64,000 nt of DNA from Hemibagrus wyckioides (Eukaryota; Chordata; Actinopteri; Siluriformes; Bagridae), in the NCBI RefSeq assembly GCF_019097595.1, contig NC_080732.1:12294775-12358774 (forward strand), given 5' to 3'. Below are positions 1 to 12,254 of this stretch, one piece after another. Made by a program: the position numbers and the translations under genes. The notes below the pieces were generated by a model. It was not told the origin of the DNA. It searched no databases and saw nothing but the letters and a program-made list of their open reading frames with translations. Every line of letters begins with the position of its first letter. The stretch's first letter is position 1.

Positions 1-668
1 TAAAAGTGCATTTATGGATACTTGCAAATTCTGTTCTCTGGTTAAGAGTACATCTTTCATGAAAAAGACCAATAAAAGCTGGCACTAAAGATAGAAGATT
101 TGTTACACTTATATAAAATAGGTTTACTGCATTTCACCACCTATCTTTCCTATTATTAGTGCCTAGACCTACATAAGGCAGACATTTATAAATACCAGTA
201 ATATGCCCTTTTCAACCTATAGAACCTGAACAAAATACCTTCCTATGATCTAGGCCAATAAAAGATTTCTTCATTTAATTCTACGAATGCACTACAAAAA
301 TATATTTCTAATAAGTCTCATTTAACCTTTTATAATGTCTTATCAGTGCCTCCTTGATATCTCTTCTACTATAGCGTAACTCACTTTGCCTGATTTACAA
401 GCTCCCACTTGCCTTTCTATTCTGTCCTCCAGCATCTATCTCTCTTTCCACCTTTCCATGATCTACTGCCACCTTTAGTTCACTCACCCACTGGTGCCAA
501 ACACACGTGGAGACACCTCAACGTATCTATTTATTTCACCCTTCCCTCTGCCCTTATTCTTTTCCCTTTTCTTTGTTTTGCTTCCTCTTCATGTGCACAG
601 AGGGGAAGCTAGCTGCCAGTTTTAGTCTGCCAAAGGGTTTATTTAAATTATCAACACTTTAAACCCCC

Positions 669-671
<3 letters not shown>
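1..671. other. AT-rich non-coding stretch, nothing recognised
   Basis: No gene-like frame, recognised repeat or splice-bounded segment is visible. The short open frames have ordinary AT-rich composition with no recognisable domain. Confidence 0.5.

Positions 672-713
<42 letters not shown>
672..713. repeat. (CT)n(CA)n compound microsatellite
   Basis: A CT run passes directly into a CA run. The same compound arrangement recurs near 3.4, 26.7, 51.9 and 59.2 kb. Confidence 0.95.
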
Positions 714-1559
714 CTCCATTTCTATCCCCTGTCTAGCTTTTCTCTTACTCTCTTAGAGCCCCAAGGGTTAATGTTAGTAGAGAAGAGGGAAAAACTTTAT
801 CAGTTTCTTCTCTCATCTAAAAAAAAAAACATGCAAAATACCACTGCAAAGTAACAATAATTTTTGCTTTGCTCCAGTAAAAAAATCAAGTACTTTATAG
901 GTTTGGAAACATCTTCTAGAAACTTCTACCTATTCTTAGTTTTCTTTTTTAATGCTAAATGTATTACTGATACATATATACAATATATCATTTAGTACCT
1001 GATTAATTTTATGTTTCTCGGACTCCATTCTTATCTACTTGACCATATTCATCTTTAGTTTTAGACTTCTTTCTCTGCAGATGCCCTCGACAGTGAGTGA
1101 GAGTGAGTGAGATGTGCAGGTCTGGTCAGGCCATTTCACTAGTCAACCCTTCAAAGCCCCACTCCTTCTTTCCCATTCATTTATTTCCCACCTCATTAAC
1201 ATTCTATTATGCTGGCATCTGTTCTACACACGATTCGAAGGCAATATAGAGTGTAATCAGATGTCCAGGTTTGACATGCCCATGTGTCTGAACAGTATTA
1301 ATCAAAGACCACACGCAATATAACCACCTGCTTTCATTCAACTTAAGTACAGTTAAATTCTCTCAGTCTGTACCTCCGAGTCTGATGTAGGCATTTAACA
1401 AGAAAATGCTTTTCTATAATATGTTTTGACAGATAGTAGTATCATATAGTGTCCCTAACACAAGCAACCCCCCCCAAACACACACACACTTTTAATGACG
1501 GAAAGATTAACTCTTTCAAGTCATTATACAAATGAGCCCGAGACCCCAGATGGCCCCTA
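714..1559. other. Non-coding stretch, nothing recognised
   Basis: AT-rich sequence with short homopolymer runs and a small GAGTGA repeat near 1097-1110. No gene, RNA gene or transposon was recognised. Confidence 0.4.
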
Positions 1560-2010
1560 AAGCCTGTCTTGTGTAAATAAGTTGATTTAAATTACATGTG
1601 ATCTCCACCTTAAAGACAGATAAAAGATGGAGCCTTGTTCTTTTGTGCAACCTATTAATTAGTGCACCCTATTAATTAGACTGACATCAAGACATTCTTG
1701 TGTATCACTTGCAGTATCATCATTAATATACTTAAAGCTGCTGTCTGATAAGACCTAATTAGCCTAAGTAGAATTATTATAATCCAGTTTGACTGATACC
1801 CATGATTGAAACCTCAGTCTGAAAGCCATGCCGAGGCATTGATTTGCTTGAACACCCAATAACACAACAAACATGTCTCTATATTACCGCTTTCTGGGAG
1901 GCATAGGTGTTATGTGCGCAGCAATTAAGATGAATGAGCAGGAAGGTTCAATCACAATTAAAAATCTAATGACAATTTGACCCTTTAGTAGAGGCTAGAG
2001 CTTTTTTTTT
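1560..2010. promoter_or_regulatory. Candidate conserved non-coding element (CNE)
   Basis: This is complex, non-repetitive sequence with many TAAT/ATTA homeodomain-type cores, including a doubled 'cctattaatta' motif near 1650-1680 and 'gacctaattagcct' near 1750-1768. Every frame is broken by stops, so it is not coding. It resembles the deeply conserved enhancer blocks found around vertebrate developmental genes. The call is by appearance only; no alignment was made. Confidence 0.45.
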
Positions 2011-2014
2011 TTTA

Positions 2015-2605
2015 TTGTCAGTGGAACTAGGAAGGCCTCGAGCACTGCAATAACAATAATGATAGACAAATTATTGCTAACACTAACACAGGGCAGTAAT
2101 ACTTAAGCTATTTGTTAATGATCTGTGCTTGGCTGATATTAATTAGCTATATTAATTTTTATTCGGAGGAGAAAAAAAAATTATGCCGTGTAACTCTGTC
2201 CTAATGATTCCAGTTCATGAAATTGCCGCAAAGGCGTGAAATAATTAAATAACGGGCCACTTCTTTATTACACATTGTCTACATTGTCTTGAGCTGTTTC
2301 TTTGATTGATGTCTGTTTATGATTCGTTCCGCTAAGAAATTCCTACAACATTTCTTTCCCGATAATATATCAATTTATCAGCCGAGATTTTATGGTAATC
2401 CCCCCATCACCACCCCGCCTCCGCAAAGCATCTTAGTCCTAAACGATCTCGAACTAATTAAGCAAGTGTTAATTAAAAATTCTAGGGAGTATGAACGCGG
2501 AGAATTGTTATGGAAACTCTGAAGTTAATCAAGCTTTCAAATTATTGATAACATCCTGAGAACAGTGATCGATCGGGAAGACATTAGGGGGCAAAATAAA
2601 CGAAA
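2015..2605. promoter_or_regulatory. Candidate CNE, homeodomain-site rich
   Basis: The block follows the previous one with only a poly-T run between them. It contains 'gatattaattagctatatt' near 2135-2155, 'ttgatgtctg' near 2307 and 'taattaagcaagtg' near 2455. CpGs are kept in an AT-rich background, for example in the segments 2221-2260 and 2570-2625. A 67-residue frame at 2319-2522 overlaps it but shows no domain, so I treat it as chance. It may be one enhancer with 1560-2010. Confidence 0.45.
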
Positions 2606-2611
2606 TAAAGC

Positions 2612-2675
2612 GGCGCGCGTGCGTGCGTGTGTGTCTAGCCGCGCGCGTGTTGTATGTGTGTGTGTGTGTGTGTGT
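2612..2675. repeat. (GC/GT)n then (GT)n microsatellite
   Basis: Alternating purine-pyrimidine sequence runs from GCGCGT into GTGTGT. Such tracts can adopt Z-DNA. Confidence 0.9.
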
Positions 2676-2679
2676 TTTG

Positions 2680-2872
2680 TGTAGATATTGCACTCGATCA
2701 ATCTGATAATACTTTACGTTATCTCGCCATGCTTACGCGCTCTCAGCGTGTGCGTTTAGCAAGACAGTTCCAGTCTTGTTTGACCAGCAGTTTGCATGCC
2801 TTCCAAAGTATGTTAGCTGTGGGAAATAATAGGCTATTGCACGTGACAGCAGCTCCTAATGTCGCTTAAGGA
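2680..2872. promoter_or_regulatory. Candidate CNE
   Basis: Complex sequence with several CpGs and an 'aatctgataata' motif near 2700 lies between a GT array and a GAA array. A plus frame (2654-2869) crosses it but starts inside the GT array and shows no domain. It may be part of the same regulatory unit as 1560-2605. Confidence 0.35.
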
Positions 2873-2875
2873 AAA

Positions 2876-2895
2876 AGAAGAAGAAGAAGAAGAAA
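2876..2895. repeat. (GAA)n microsatellite
   Basis: About six GAA/AAG units. Confidence 0.9.
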
Positions 2896-2949
2896 ACCAC
2901 CAAAGTGTTTGCCACTCTTCTGCACATTGTCACCCATCCCTGGTTGTTG

Positions 2950-3260
2950 TTTACATTACTTCGCTCCACTGTGTCTGTGTAGGTCTGCGACCATGTCACT
3001 GTATGTTGTGTATTTAGGCCTGCAAGCCCGGTTCATCATTCAGCGATAGGAGCTATTCACCCATAAAGTGGCGCTTTCGTCCATAAATAATATTCAAGCC
3101 GGTCTATTGTTAAGTGAAAAGTTGACTGGTGTTTGATTTTTTTTTTTCTTTTCCCCTTCTTCTTCTTTTCCACGGCGACCTCGGGTTAGGACTCATACAT
3201 CACGGGATGACAGCTATAGAAAGGCCCTAAATTAGCAACTAAATCGAATATTGATCAGCT
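2950..3260. promoter_or_regulatory. Candidate CNE split by a pyrimidine tract
   Basis: Two complex parts (about 3010-3130 and 3170-3260) flank a T/C-rich tract. The first has CpGs and 'ccataaataatattcaagcc'; the second has 'catcacgggatgacagctat', with a Meis/TALE-like TGACAG core. No open frame of note. The call is by appearance. Confidence 0.35.
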
Positions 3261-3357
3261 ATGTGCGGCCCTGCGCGTCGCGGTTCCTTGCCGTTTTTTT
3301 TCCAGCGGAGAATGAGAGTAGCAGAGGTGTTTGCAAAGAGGAGGTGGAGGGGAAAGA

Positions 3358-3379
3358 GCTCTCTCTCTCTCTCTCTCTT

Positions 3380-3445
<66 letters not shown>
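3358..3445. repeat. (CT)n(CA)n compound microsatellite, long
   Basis: A CT array of about 65 bases with one CTTT interruption passes into a CA array. Overlapping open frames on both strands are low-complexity artefacts. Confidence 0.97.
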
Positions 3446-3549
3446 GTCTTACTATCTTTGTGAGGACCTTCAACTTCCACTGACTGAGCTAATTACGACA
3501 CCTAAATATAACACTGACTTTAAACTTTTGCCTCTAAGACTACAGATTT

Positions 3550-6500
3550 TCTAAGGAAAAAAACTAACAAACAAAACTGATTTCCTCAAGGGGACCACAG
3601 TCAATTTTCCCCACAAGGTCAAAACAGATATTCCTATTCTTATTGGGACTTTTGGGTTACGAGCAAGACATAAAAATCATGATCACACAAACACACAGTG
3701 CCTGACTAGTGTTGTGTTATTTCTCTTCTTTTTTGCCTATTTGCCATCGATACATTCCAACTGTGCGAGTTATTTAAATTTATGAAACCAGTTGCATGTG
3801 GTGTCAATAATTAACAACTAAAAGCAAACCAAACCAAAAGTGGTCTATAATCAGATCTAATCAGATCTAGGGAATGTACATTACAGACAATACAGGCAAT
3901 AGATTGAACAATATAACCTACTGTATGTGCAATTTCAGACACACTAGCTGTATTTTGAACGACAGACAACATGTTTATACAGTACTAAATAAAAAAAAAA
4001 AATGCACTGTGGAGATTTTGGTACATAACTCCATATCAAGCATTAATCAAATTCTATAAAAAGTGTTCAACACCTGATCAGAAATAAATGGTTTGTGTAA
4101 GTATGTAACTAACATTCACTATTGGTATGATCTAAATCTTTTGTGTTCATTTGGACCTGCATTTGAGAGTGAATAACTGTCCTTAAGTCTAAAAAAGTCC
4201 AAAATATACAGGACATTCTTGACTCTGAGTAGTACACAGGAATGCATGTGTAGGGAATAATATTCTCAGTTTGCTTGGCAAAGTGTAAGAGGGATGGTTA
4301 GGTTTATGTTTTTATATGTTCTGTTTTAAGATCCAGCTTTGGTTGTTGGTTGTTTTGGTTTGGTAAATGTATTAATATACATACCTTTACTTCTGGACTT
4401 AAAAAGAGAAGCACAACCATCTGCAGTGGGACATTTAAAGAAGTGTTTAAGTGAATTCTCACTGGAAGGTTTTGTCCAGGTCACTGTGATCTAAACTCAG
4501 GGCTGTGGCATAGGTGGTCAAGGTTATGCCAGGTCATTCACATTAGTCCCTTGTGCAAAGGCCAGTCTGTCAGGGTTGCATGTTCCAGATCAAAGTATTG
4601 AGTGTCAGTATCATGCTAGAATAAGCAGTGCATACACAGCAGAGAGCTGGGGGTTACACCAGGGTAATTGAAATAGATGGATAGTAAAGGAAAGTAAATT
4701 TTGTATTTCAATACCATGCTGCTTCATACTTAATATGATCTCCATCAGTGGCAGATCTTCTCTTTTAAGGAAATTTGTAGTAAAATCTGGAAAGTAAAAG
4801 ACCCATTGAGAAGCAGCAGATGTATTAAGTTCTTTTTCAGGACCATAGACAGCTCCTAATTTCAGCTCATTTTAGAAACATAAACAAAACTCTATTTTCT
4901 ATGATATATATTTGTATTTGCCAGAAGTAATTCAAATATTTATGCTGTAATATATGCTGTATGGTATGAAATCAGTATTTCTATGTGACCATATCAGAAT
5001 CCTTGCAGGCCGATTTATCATGTTAAATATTTTAAATCTGTAAATAGATTTTAATTTTTTTCTAATGAGACTGAAGCGACTACAATGAGATTGTCTTCAA
5101 AAAAATGCTAAATAGAATAAATTTATTCAATAGCCCGACTGCTTGTCAACCACATTCCTGACAAACAGTTTTAGAACTTTGCTTGAGGACAATTCCGGCA
5201 GCCATCTGTTTCCGGCAGAAGCATGAGTGTGGGGCAGGAAGCTGAATTCACAAATTTTCAGGGGAAAGGTGTTTGGCAGCCAGTGAGGTTGTTCCTGTGA
5301 ACATGCCCTGCTTGATGTATTTGTCTTCTCGCTCCCACCTTTATTGAGAAGTAACAGAAGGTAAGAAAACATGTTCTTTTCCTCTTCCCTTTTTCTTGAC
5401 AAAATCTCTGTGCTTGTTCCTCCAGTCTTAATATGGGGCATTTCTCTTATCACCACAGCAAATAAGTTCCTTGTTTGTTGGACATTTTCCCCAATCTACT
5501 TCATAACAACAGTTGGAGTGCCAAGACAGAGGAACCTCTCCAAAGAAGTGACAATATGCTCCAATTATGTACATGTAGGCCATGGGGATGTATTTAGATG
5601 TGATGATAAGCTACAAGGTGATACTTATCCTACAGGAGATCCATTGCTTAAATCTACCTATTATTACTGCAAATAAAGACATATTAGCAAGTCAAAACAT
5701 CTTGAATGTAGTTTTTATCCTTCTAGTATTTCCTTTATAAGATGACACTAAATGACTAAATATATCTAAAACTTAGATAGATATATGGAACCTATTTCTA
5801 GATCTACTTCTAAAAAAAAAAAATTAATTGCCATTTATAATATCTTATAACTGGTATATAAATAATGATATTTGTTATCTTATAATAGGAAAATTAATAA
5901 ATATAATTAATAACCTTATAATATTAAATACAGCATTTGAGATATATTATAGACTATATTGTCACTTGCTAAGTTTTGTTCAGAACAAATGTAGACATTT
6001 GAGTGAGATGTTAAACAAACAGCACTCTTTTGCTTTTAATTAAAGAGGCAAGCTGCCAAGAAGTAGCATGGGTGAGAGGGAGGTGTGAGAATTATCATAT
6101 GATCTGAAACAGAGACATCAACAATTTTTTTGAACAAGATGTGCAGAAGACAAGCCATACAAAAATGAACAAGCTTGTTTTTCGTTGTACTAAAATGCCT
6201 TCTGGGGTGCCGGTTTGTTCTCTTTACTGCTCATATCCCTATTTTCAAACACCACATCTATCTTGGTGCCTTAAAGAGATATCACCAGTGATAAATTCAG
6301 TAATTCGGTAAATATACAATGGAACATTTAGGTTAAGGATATTTAGTAGAGAATAAGGCTGTTAACAGTGAATATTCAAAGAAGCAGAGGGGGAAAAAAA
6401 TGCATTTTTACATATTGAAAGATTACAAAGAAAGAACAAAAGATGGTGAATGGCTATGGGGACCAAGAAAAGAAAAACGAGACGGCAGCATGTAAACTGA

Positions 6501-7080
6501 TACAGTTAGTAAGATGATGAAGTGACTGAGAGGAGGTGAAGAGGATGGGATAAATAAAATGTAATTAGATTACAAAGAGAAAAGAGGCCCAGAAGGAAGG
6601 AAACGATTACTGGGGACAGGACCAATAGAAGCGGAGTGAGAGAAATGGAGAAATGAGAGACTAGAGCGAGGATGGCACAAGCATTAAATACATAGTAACT
6701 CCACTGTATGGAGACTGTCTGTATATTTGTCCTTTGGGCCCAATAATCAGATATAGTGTGAGGCATTCTGTCTTTGTATGTGTGATGTGGATTTTCTTGT
6801 GACTGATTTTAGAATGAATTATCCCTGGATAGCAAGGGGCAGGAACAATTAATAAGAGTAACTATTAATAATAAACTTACATATACAGAAAGGATATGGT
6901 TACTCAACTAACTACCCTTTACCACCGTGGTCAGATGAAAAGCATCTCAGAATGCACAACACATAAAACCTGGAAGTGGATGGTCTACAATAACAGAAGA
7001 CCACACTGAACAGGAATCTGAGAATGCAGTGGGCAAACACTCACTGAAACAGCCTTTCCGGCTCTCACAACCAGCGATCA
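3550..7080. other. AT-rich non-coding stretch, no gene recognised
   Basis: No host gene, RNA gene or named transposon was recognised over about 3.5 kb. A 101-residue plus frame at 5371-5676 ends in a Cys/Tyr-rich tail but matches nothing I know. The part near 6420-6680 is purine-rich. Confidence 0.4.
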
Positions 7081-7460
7081 TCAATTAGAATGAGTGTGAT
7101 GGTCACATCCTTCCAAGACGTTACACCACCACGCCAGCAGAGAGTCCCCAACCCTAAAGACTAACTTCCTCTTCGTAACCATTCCCACTTACTCTTTACT
7201 CACTTATCAATTCAATTTTGTCAATATTATGAACTCTTGAGGTTGTATCATTTCTGAGCCTTGTTTTTCAGTGATTACTATTTCTGTGTTTTTGACCCTT
7301 GCCATTTAATTGCACTACCCGGGATTTGTCCTTGTTTGAGTGATTGTGGATATTCCTGTTTGAGCATTGCTTATTTAACCATGACTTTGGATTGTCTTTC
7401 AGATTTTTCATTAAAACTTGCCATTAAAAAACTCTCAAATTAATTCTCACCTGTTTTTCA
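7080..7460 (+). repeat. Probable degenerate interspersed repeat
   Basis: The segment 7255-7440 has the word pattern of a 3' segment I remember from fish interspersed repeats: 'tttttgacccttgcc', 'acccgggatttgtcc' and 'aaacttgccattaaaaa'. Class and borders are uncertain, and the call is from memory only. Confidence 0.35.
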
Positions 7461-9119
7461 GTGATTTGTGTTGCACTTGCATGTTTAATAAAACAGGTGA
7501 CAGTCAAGGTGATAATAACATTTCACAGCACAATTATTCACTTTATTTCTAATTAAAAAATTTTTTTATTTGCACAATTAAAATATGTTTACAGAATATT
7601 TATAGGAATAAGGAAGATGTCAAAGTGAGGGATAATACAATAGCGATTACAATGATAACAAAGGCTATTTTTTTTCCCCAAAAGTGGCAAATAAGAGTAA
7701 ATTAAAATCATTCATTTATTTATTAGGATGTACATATTATACAGTTATGGGGGGAAAAAACAAATACCAGTGGCATGAGCATGCATTAGCAGTGCCAGTA
7801 AGACTAGGTATAGCTGTAGTTACTGGGGAGGGCTTGGATGTGGTGGCATTAGACATGTTGGCAAGGCAGAAGGATGAGAGAGGTAATCCATAGAATATAA
7901 GCTACTGGACACAAGCCACGGCCTGTCCACCAATGGCTAAGTTGCCTGCATGAGAGTGCCTGATGTTGAAAGATAGAAATATCTGATGACCCCAGATTAC
8001 ATCACTGATCAAAAGATGTTTTTAAAATGCTGAGAATGGGGTCAAAAGTCACTGATTGATATATTGACCATAATTCCTAACAAATTTAGGTTGTCCTTGG
8101 TATCTTCACCTTGTACATACTATTTCACTCATGCTGTGTATTTTGAATGAGGCCTAGTGTTTGTTTGCTACATTTATTCTATACTAGACTATAACATCTT
8201 CAGCAGCTGGCTCTACAATTGCAATAGGTTGTGAGTTTTGAGATATAGTATAGTTTAGTAATGATGGTTATGTATGAATAACTACTGATCATTTCAATAC
8301 TGGGGGTTGGCTAAAATTTGCCTTAGCAGCAGCCCTGGCAAACAATATGATATGACATTGATAATGAATCAGTTCCAAGAAAAACATTGCTTAATCTTCT
8401 ACACCCCTTAACCCCATGCCCATTTATATCTCTGTTTTTGTCAGTGAAATCTGTCGCCTTTTTCTCTATCAGAGAATTGACTGCTGAGTCATTTGAGCTA
8501 ACTGTCAATACTTACCTGGTTTAGACACCCTTAGAGCTGTGGTCCTCCAGACACCAAAAGAGTTGGTTTCAGATGTGGTGGATAAATGGGAAGAGAGAGA
8601 GAGAGCAAAAGAACTACACAGAGAGAAACAATGTCTAAATATAAACGCATGCACTTTTACGATATTGCTTTTTGAATGCATGTTCAGTAGATCATCATAA
8701 AACATACATACCTTCTTGCCTCTGTAAACCTTTGGTAGAATAAACAGTGGTTTAAGTTAATCGGTTTGAGGGCATTATTAAAAGACTTGAAATATAAAAT
8801 GTCCTGGAAATCATTACTGCATGTGTGACTCATTCTATTGTATTGTATTGACATTGAAACGTGTTGTTAGCACCCTGTAAAGAACGTGTCTCTATCTGCC
8901 CCTATTTTACAGTCCATTCCACCTCCTCCACGCTCCACCTCTCATTCTCAGTCTTCGCCTTTCCTTTTTACTCTTTTCATTTCCTCTAATCTCTCACTCC
9001 CGATTCTTTCTACTTCCCTGTCACTTTGATTTCCCTATCCACAGGCATGTGCTGCCTGTGTTTTTGCATGTGTTGTGTAAGATATACACATTTATATTCA
9101 TTATGCTCTCTCATATAAA
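7461..9119. other. Non-coding stretch, nothing recognised
   Basis: AT-rich sequence without recognised genes or transposons. Short CT/GA-rich patches occur near 8590-8610 and 8920-9010. Confidence 0.4.
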
Positions 9120-9123
9120 CAGA

Positions 9124-9154
<31 letters not shown>

Positions 9155-9170
9155 CAAAAGAGAGCGAGAG
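9120..9170. repeat. (GA)n microsatellite
   Basis: GA run with a few interruptions. Confidence 0.95.
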
Positions 9171-9404
9171 ATACTGTAGATGGGGTTGATCATCACAACA
9201 GTGGACCTGAGTAGTGTGAATGGTACTTGTGTGTATCGGAAAAACATTTGACAACAGATACAGAAAGTATGAGCCAGCTGTATATGGTTATGCCGTGTCA
9301 TGTTGCTGTCTGGAATAAGGCTGGATGTGGGGTATGTAGGGTATGTAGGTGTGTGCTGATACTTAGAGCCTGAGAGCGAGAGGGGCAAAGCCTCGAAGCA
9401 AAAC

Positions 9405-9473
9405 TGTGTGTGTATGTGTGTGTGTGTGTGTGTACAGAGAGAGAGAGAGCGAGAGAGAGAGAGAGAGAGAGAG
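9405..9473. repeat. (GT)n(GA)n compound microsatellite
   Basis: GT array followed by a GA array. The 181-residue minus frame that spans this and the 9120 array is a low-complexity artefact. Confidence 0.95.
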
Positions 9474-9851
9474 TTGGGGGTGAGGTGAAAGGGCCCCCTC
9501 TTGTAGACAGTTTGACTGATGACATGCATTAAACAGTTAATCTGTCTGATTGAATGTTTGCTTCCTCCAAATTGAAACATTAAACAACAAGGCGAGAAGA
9601 GTGAGGGGGTGCAGAAGCAGAGGAGGAGAGAGGGATATGGCTTCATCTACTCCCCAAATCATGCAAAGCATTGGACTGGAATATATAATGTTGTCCTGCA
9701 AGCCTGGAAAGGGGGAGCAAAGGCAAGAGTGAGATTGGAATGGACAGAATGTGTGTTTGTGTGCAGGGGGATGAATGAGAGAGACAGAAAACTGCTGGAA
9801 AGGAATGAGAGAAGAAAATGGAGAGGAAGATCATGAAAGATGAGAGGGGCT

Positions 9852-9897
9852 AGAAAGAAAGAAAGAAAGAAAGAAAGGAAGAAAGAAAGAAAGAAAG
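9852..9897. repeat. (GAAA)n microsatellite
   Basis: Tetranucleotide purine array with one AAGG variant. Confidence 0.95.
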
Positions 9898-9926
9898 TCA
9901 CTGAATGAGTATAAAAATGATACACT

Positions 9927-10110
9927 ATGGCCTTCAAGTCACCAGATCACAACCCAACTGAAAAAAAAAGCTACTGGAGATTGAAACCAGATTTTGGACA
10001 TGTAGACAGGGTTATCCAACACCAACACCATCACAACACCAATTGGTGAAATATCTTTTGGAAAAATGCTGTTTCCAAGAAGAAGAACAATTCCTAAAGC
10101 TTGTGGCTGC
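9927..10110 (+). mobile_element. Tc1-like transposase fragment (relic)
   Basis: The stretch around 9940-9965 reads as a decayed form of the Tc1 transposase motif S-P-D-L-N-P-x-E (here from 'tcaccagatcacaacccaac'). It is followed by sequence like the Tc1 3' coding part, including 'aacaccaattggtgaaatat' and 'tcttttggaaaaatg'. No full frame remains and no inverted termini were found. It is a dead fragment of a Tc1/mariner DNA transposon. Confidence 0.55.
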
Positions 10111-10119
10111 AAAACAACT

Positions 10120-11542
10120 GACCATGAGCAATAAACAGGAGCTCAGTCAGGAAAATACAGATGAAACAATGAAAACATTTTGTGTCCCATGATTGAAAAA
10201 CAATTCACAGTTTGGTCCACATGGAGTACTCTTATTCTTAACATGTAAAGAATAAGAGACAAAAAAAACCCTAAAAAAATCCAGTTGATGTACAGGCAGT
10301 TTTGAAAATAATAAATAAATAATACACATTTATTGCATAATGTGCATTTGTTTCTAACTAATCAACTCTCTTTCCAAAGACATTTGTGCACATTTCTCTC
10401 CAGCACGCTACTGAGAAATATGAAATATATTTGCATATATAATATAGGGTGTCCTATTAGTCCAGTATCATAGGGTTACTGCTGTTTTTTATTTATTTAT
10501 TTATTTTTATTTCTACAGGCCATGGTGTATCTGGGCAATGAAGAATGAACCCAATTAATTCTACTTAAAGGAATTTATTTACTGAGAAAAAATGGTGGCC
10601 AAATTGAGCAGGTTCTGTAAAAATAAAAGCTTTCGTATTGCCATTTTTTCATGTTTCTACTAATACTAATACAACTAATACCAATCTACTCTATCTCATA
10701 CAAAAATAAGAGAATGCAATGAGAAGACTAAATAATTGTTTTCTTTAGATTATTTGAAGAGTATTTAGTATATCATATTATAATATATTATACATATTTT
10801 AGACAGACAGTTGAGGAATTAAAGGAAAAAGCAAGAGAAAATGCATTTGGCCATCATAAGCCACTAGAACAGCCTCACAAAATCTCAAATCTGTGTTAAA
10901 TTCTGTTGAATCTGAAGGCCATAGCATATGATATACATTATTTTCGTAGTCATTAAGTGACCCAGGAGTAGCAGTTGTCATATGCTTTTGTAATATATAT
11001 ATATAATATTTAGATATAGTAAATCTTAAGGAGTACACAAAATTTCCAGACAAGTAGTTTATTTTGGCAAAAAGTCCGTCATTAGCTGTGGGGTGTGGTT
11101 TGACTTGTCCCTCTGAGTTTTTCCACATCTTTCCTGATTAAGTGACCAGCAGGCCTTTGAATCCATACTGCTAGAGTGGTTAGAGTTGTTCTCCCTCACC
11201 CTCCATTTCCCCTTGTATTTCCGCTGAATGTTTGGTCCGCTGGGACCTGCTGTTCACTGTTGAGACTGTTACTTTGGCCAGCTTGCTAATGCACAAGAAA
11301 AGGGCTGCATTTGCACACCTTCACACCTGCTGTGCACACCTTCACCATCTCTGCTCAGACATATCCACGTGTTCTGCAATCTATTTGACAATGCAGGCCT
11401 GTGGCTAAATGTTCTGAGGCATGTTCAAAAATCTTGATCATGTTCAAAAATCAAAAAACTGTGTTAGCATGTTGCTAACACAACTCACCCAGGCTGGAGT
11501 AAGGTTCCCTCCATTAACCCCTGATTCTCTCTGGTGTGCCAT
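10120..11542. other. AT-rich non-coding stretch
   Basis: Nothing gene-like was recognised. A TTTA-rich tract lies near 10490-10510. A perfect short inverted repeat lies at about 11461-11481 ('gtgttagca', 3-base loop, 'tgctaacac'). Confidence 0.4.
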
Positions 11543-11568
11543 TCTCTCTCTCTCTCTCTCTCTCTCTG
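11543..11568. repeat. (CT)n microsatellite
   Basis: Uninterrupted CT run. Confidence 0.95.
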
Positions 11569-12254
11569 AGAGAATGTGTGCAGTTGTTCAGTTTATTCCC
11601 CAGCGTCCATGTCCCCTGCCAGATTTAGACCCTGAGTCAAATCTAGCTCAACTGCCCTAACCTACCCAGTCTCTTCATGAACTTTCATGTACAAAGACTA
11701 GTGATAAGCAGAGTACAAAGCTGTGAAAACTATCTAAGACCATTAATTTAGGATCCTGTGCCATTTTCCAAACTAAACTGGGGAGTTGCTAATAATCACT
11801 TCAGCAAAAAGAGTAGAAAACTACATTGTTTGGTAATAAGTTTTTAATTTTATTTATAAATTTTTGCCCGGATGCAGGGTTTTTGCTCAAAGATATATTA
11901 ACTACATTTATAAACCAAACGATCCATGATGGCAAGCCTCCTGAACATTCTCTGTTGTTCCCAGTGCACTGTACTACCTGGTAGGTTATCTGCAGGTTGT
12001 TGAAGTTCAATGTCAGCCACCTTTCCTGTGATTCCTAAGTTGTTTCCTTGTGACACTGGGGCAAACATAACTCTCTAAATTACAAAAACACTGTTCTTTC
12101 TGTTCTTTCAAAGGTTTTTTAAAAGCACCTTAGATTCCATAGGGAAGCCATTATATATATGACTCTTTAAAAAATATTTTTCAAAAAGTTTGCTCTTTTC
12201 ATTGTAAAGTTCTTGAATATGCCGTCTACAATCAGTTCCCTCTCTTTCCTCCCC

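Noticed and set aside
9101..9646. 181-residue minus frame, among the longest in the window
   Set aside because: Much of it is translated GA/GT microsatellite (poly-Ser/Leu and Thr/His repeats).
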